From assembly GCA_964491875.1 (NCBI GenBank), contig CAZBIC010000023.1, positions 1 to 64,000 of the forward strand: DNA of 64,000 nt, in the 5' to 3' direction. The notes below the pieces were generated by a model, which was not told where the DNA came from, searched no databases, and saw nothing but the letters and a program-made list of their open reading frames with translations. A program made the translations under genes and the position numbers. The DNA comes from JADJPG01 sp964491875 (lineage in GTDB: Bacteria > Verrucomicrobiota > Verrucomicrobiia > Limisphaerales > JADJPG01). Below, piece by piece: positions 61,628 to 64,000 of the stretch. Within the stretch, counting starts at the first letter, position 1. Every line of letters starts with the position of its first letter.

Positions 61628-62417
61628 AGTGCTTGGATTCCGCCGGACCACCGCTCGTCGCTGCCGGCAGATCTCCCTCGCCGAGCTTCCGGTGGAACAG
61701 CTCCAACGCCAGTTGGTAGCACTGCATGGCCAGAGCAGGATCGTAGCGATGCCCTTCGTCGCGGATGAACGCGTGCTGACCGTTGAACTCGTGCCAGGTG
61801 AAGTTCACGTTCAGTTCGCAAAGCGCGTTGTAGATTTTCTTCCGGCCTTCGAGCGGCACGTGAGGATCTTGTTTACCCCAGAACAGCAGCAACTCGCCCT
61901 TGATGTCCTTCGCCGAGGCAAGTGTGTCGTCGCCCGTCTTGCTGAGTGAGCCTTTGTGAATGTCCGTCGCGTAATAGCACACGGCGGCGAGCACATCGGC
62001 GTTCTTGGCTGCCGCACGGAAACAAAGATGACCGCCGATGCAGATGCCGAGCGTCCCCAGTTTGCCGGTGCAATTGGAATGACTCTTCAGATAATCGAGC
62101 ACCGCGCGGGAATCACCATCGAGACCGCGCAGTTCCTTCTCCAACTTCAATGCGTTCCCGCGATCCGCTCCCGCTTGGTCGTAAGCCAGAACGCATCCGG
62201 CAGGCTCGAACTCGTGCCAGATCTCCGGCACCGCCACCACGTAGCCGTGACCCGCAAGCAACGCCGCCGTGCGCCGGATGGGGCCGGTCACTTGGAAGAT
62301 TTCCGAATACAGGAGGATGCCCGGATACCTTCCCGCCGCCGCTGGACGGAACATGTGTGTGCGCATCGGCCCGGTGGGAGTCTGGAGCTCAACGATCTCG
62401 TTGTCTTTGATGGTCAT
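61626..62417 (-). CDS. Dienelactone hydrolase family protein
   Basis: A 263-residue alpha/beta hydrolase. The nucleophile is C126 in GICIGGH, the acid D184 in GKQDPHVP and the base H215 in NGQHAF, the Cys-Asp-His triad of carboxymethylenebutenolidase. It is a full-length cytoplasmic protein; the natural substrate is uncertain (lactones or esters). It is transcribed leftward, towards acnA. Confidence 0.9.
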   Translation of the reverse strand: MTIKDNEIVELQTPTGPMRTHMFRPAAAGRYPGILLYSEIFQVTGPIRRTAALLAGHGYVVAVPEIWHEFEPAGCVLAYDQAGADRGNALKLEKELRGLDGDSRAVLDYLKSHSNCTGKLGTLGICIGGHLCFRAAAKNADVLAAVCYYATDIHKGSLSKTGDDTLASAKDIKGELLLFWGKQDPHVPLEGRKKIYNALCELNVNFTWHEFNGQHAFIRDEGHRYDPALAMQCYQLALELFHRKLGEGDLPAATSGGPAESKH

Positions 62418-62472
62418 CTTGCGCCGAGGCTACGAAGCGCCAGTTGGGAAGCAAACTCAAAGCGGTGAACGA

Positions 62473-64000
62473 TCACCAGGCGATGCCGTGGTCGTCGCCG
62501 TCATTGGCAACGCCGCCCCACATCGTGTTGTGCTGCCAGTCGAAGTAAATCGCGGTGACCGGCCCGGTGGTCTTTGCTCGCATCTCCAGCCGGTAGCCCA
62601 TGCGCATCAGGTCGCGCTGAACCCAACCTGGAGTTTGTTCGTTGATCAACAGCTTGCCGGGTTGTGCTTCGTGGAAGTCGAATGACGCCCGCGCCTGGTA
62701 GGTGTTGAAGTTTGCCGCCTCACACGCTTCCTGCGCCGACATGTCGAACTCCACCATGTTCAGGATCAGTTGCAGGAGATTCTGCTCCTGGGCGTCACCG
62801 CCTTGGACGGCACACGCGAGGAACGGCCTTCCCAGCAACGTGGCGATGGTGGGGCTGAGCGTGACACGGGGACGCTTGCCGGGCGCGAGGACGTTGAAAG
62901 GATTCTCAGCTTCATCGAGAACGAAACTCTGCATCCGCTGGCTCATCCCGACGCCTGTGTTGCCGGCGATGCAAACTGGAATCCATCCGCCGCTGGGCAC
63001 GATGGAAACCACCCAGCCCGCCTTGTCGGCAGCGTGAATCGTGGTCGTGCCAGCGCGAAAACCAGTCTCAAACCGGCGCCACGCTCCGTCCTCGTCGGTC
63101 TTGATTCGGCGGAACCTCAGGTTCGTCCAGTTGCGCAGCAGTTTCTGGTAAGGATTCGTCTTGCCCATGATCGAGTATGGATCGCCTGGGCGAACATCGG
63201 GATCGTTTCGTGACGGATCGAATTCGCGCCAGCGTTCCGCTGCGTATTCTTTGGAGATCAATCCGCGCAATGGCTCTTCTGGCGCCACCGACGGATCGCC
63301 GAAGTAAAAATCCCGATCCGCAAACGCCATGTGCATCGCCTGCGCCAGCGTGTGGATGTAGCGGGTGCTGTTGTAGCCCATGCTCTGGAGATCCAGTGGC
63401 TCGATGAAGTTCAACATCTGGATGAGCGCTGGGCCTTGTGTCCAGGTGTCGAGCTTGTGAATCTCGATTCCTTTGTAGGTTCCTTTGATCGGCAGCTCGA
63501 TCTTCACCTTCCACTGGGCGAGATCCTGCAGCGTGTGCAGGCCGCCCTGCTCTTTCGATCCGCGCACAAACTCCGCAGCGATATCGCCCTTGTAGAAGCG
63601 ATCGTAGGCGGCATAGATGGCTTCCTTGCGAGATTTGCCAGCCTTCAACGCGGCTGACTCGGCGTCCACTAGTTTCTGGAGCGTGGCCAGCAGTTCCGGC
63701 TGCCGAAAGATCTGACCAGGACGCGGCGCCTCGTAGCCTTGACCCAAATTCGGGAGCAAAATCTTCTTCGAGTAGGGCCATTGCTTGAGCTTCTCCTTGT
63801 CCTTTTGGATGCGCCACGAACATTCCTCCTCCATGGGATATCCCTCCGCCATCTCCATCGCTGGCGAGAGCACTTCCTTCAGCGATAGCTTGCCGTACTC
63901 GGCAAGCATGGTGAACAAGCCACCGGGCGTTCCGGGCGTCAGCGCCGCCAGCGGTCCTTCTCCCGGCGGATACATCTTCCCGCGGTTCTTAAAAAATTCA
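62473..64000 (-). CDS. Gamma-glutamyltransferase (5' end beyond the window)
   Basis: At least 509 residues, with the beginning outside the window: the frame runs open to base 64000 and the N-terminal signal/large-subunit start is missing. Family motifs seen are TPGGLFTMLAEYGKLSL, the cleavage nucleophile Thr in GTTTIHAADKAG (near 63050), GNTGVGMSQRMQSF and PRVTLSPTIATLLG, with the C-terminal MRMGYRLEMRAKTTGPVTAIYFD. It would cleave or transfer gamma-glutamyl groups such as those of glutathione. The Thr and the flanking residues look normal. Confidence 0.9.
   Translation of the reverse strand, partial: EFFKNRGKMYPPGEGPLAALTPGTPGGLFTMLAEYGKLSLKEVLSPAMEMAEGYPMEEECSWRIQKDKEKLKQWPYSKKILLPNLGQGYEAPRPGQIFRQPELLATLQKLVDAESAALKAGKSRKEAIYAAYDRFYKGDIAAEFVRGSKEQGGLHTLQDLAQWKVKIELPIKGTYKGIEIHKLDTWTQGPALIQMLNFIEPLDLQSMGYNSTRYIHTLAQAMHMAFADRDFYFGDPSVAPEEPLRGLISKEYAAERWREFDPSRNDPDVRPGDPYSIMGKTNPYQKLLRNWTNLRFRRIKTDEDGAWRRFETGFRAGTTTIHAADKAGWVVSIVPSGGWIPVCIAGNTGVGMSQRMQSFVLDEAENPFNVLAPGKRPRVTLSPTIATLLGRPFLACAVQGGDAQEQNLLQLILNMVEFDMSAQEACEAANFNTYQARASFDFHEAQPGKLLINEQTPGWVQRDLMRMGYRLEMRAKTTGPVTAIYFDWQHNTMWGGVANDGDDHGIAW

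Overview
The window is about 58-60% GC chromosomal DNA from a free-living heterotrophic bacterium, most likely Verrucomicrobiota (Limisphaerales/Pedosphaeraceae-like). That placement is inferred from gene content: PQQ-type beta-propeller proteins, a DUF1080 protein, Gfo/Idh/MocA oxidoreductase, Tat-exported hypothetical proteins, a REP-associated transposase with inverted-repeat clusters, and housekeeping genes. No rRNA or tRNA was found to confirm it.

Layout. (1) 174-6147: a DUF309 protein, a metallo-beta-lactamase-fold hydrolase, an atypical Ser/Thr kinase, serS and glgA. (2) 6138-20173: a 14.0 kb Mu-like transposable element with 24/25 inverted ends and a candidate 6-bp target duplication AACGTT, inserted in the last codons of glgA. 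Leftward genes run from an HTH protein through unknowns, two more HTH proteins, a tail-chaperone-like protein, a tape-measure-like protein and two small virion-like proteins to the transposase (MuA type) and the AAA+ partner (MuB type). Rightward genes are a two-HTH regulator, a McsA-like zinc-finger protein and small proteins. No capsid, portal, terminase, protease or lysis gene is visible. (3) 20446-25607: lepB, lepA, glyQS, followed upstream of the next operon by a cluster of REP-like hairpins. (4) 26014-29629: a sugar ABC transporter operon (binding protein, double ATPase, permease). (5) 29636-38255, leftward: a Tat-exported unknown, a GcvH-like protein overlapping a CobW-type GTPase, and a three-gene overlapping operon (amidohydrolase, PQQ sugar dehydrogenase with three haem-c motifs, AGE-family epimerase). 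(6) 38373-44758: two beta-propeller proteins, aroK-queG, DUF1080, a DUF1328 small membrane protein and a Gfo/Idh/MocA oxidoreductase. (7) 44902-45354: a RAYT transposase flanked by inverted hairpins. (8) 45604-57473: a long, almost gapless membrane/stress-type cluster (GYF-RDD, DUF2752, zinc-finger membrane proteins, DUF4129, DUF4350, MoxR, two HEAT-like proteins, DUF58, SpoIIM, RDD). (9) 57517-64000: M20-type peptidase, acnA, dienelactone hydrolase and a gamma-glutamyltransferase cut by the window end.

The most unusual object is the compact transposable element: both ends and all frames look intact, yet it has only a tail-type fragment of a virion gene set. Second-tier items are the MoxR/DUF58 cluster with HEAT genes inserted in it, and the coupled GcvH-like/CobW pair.
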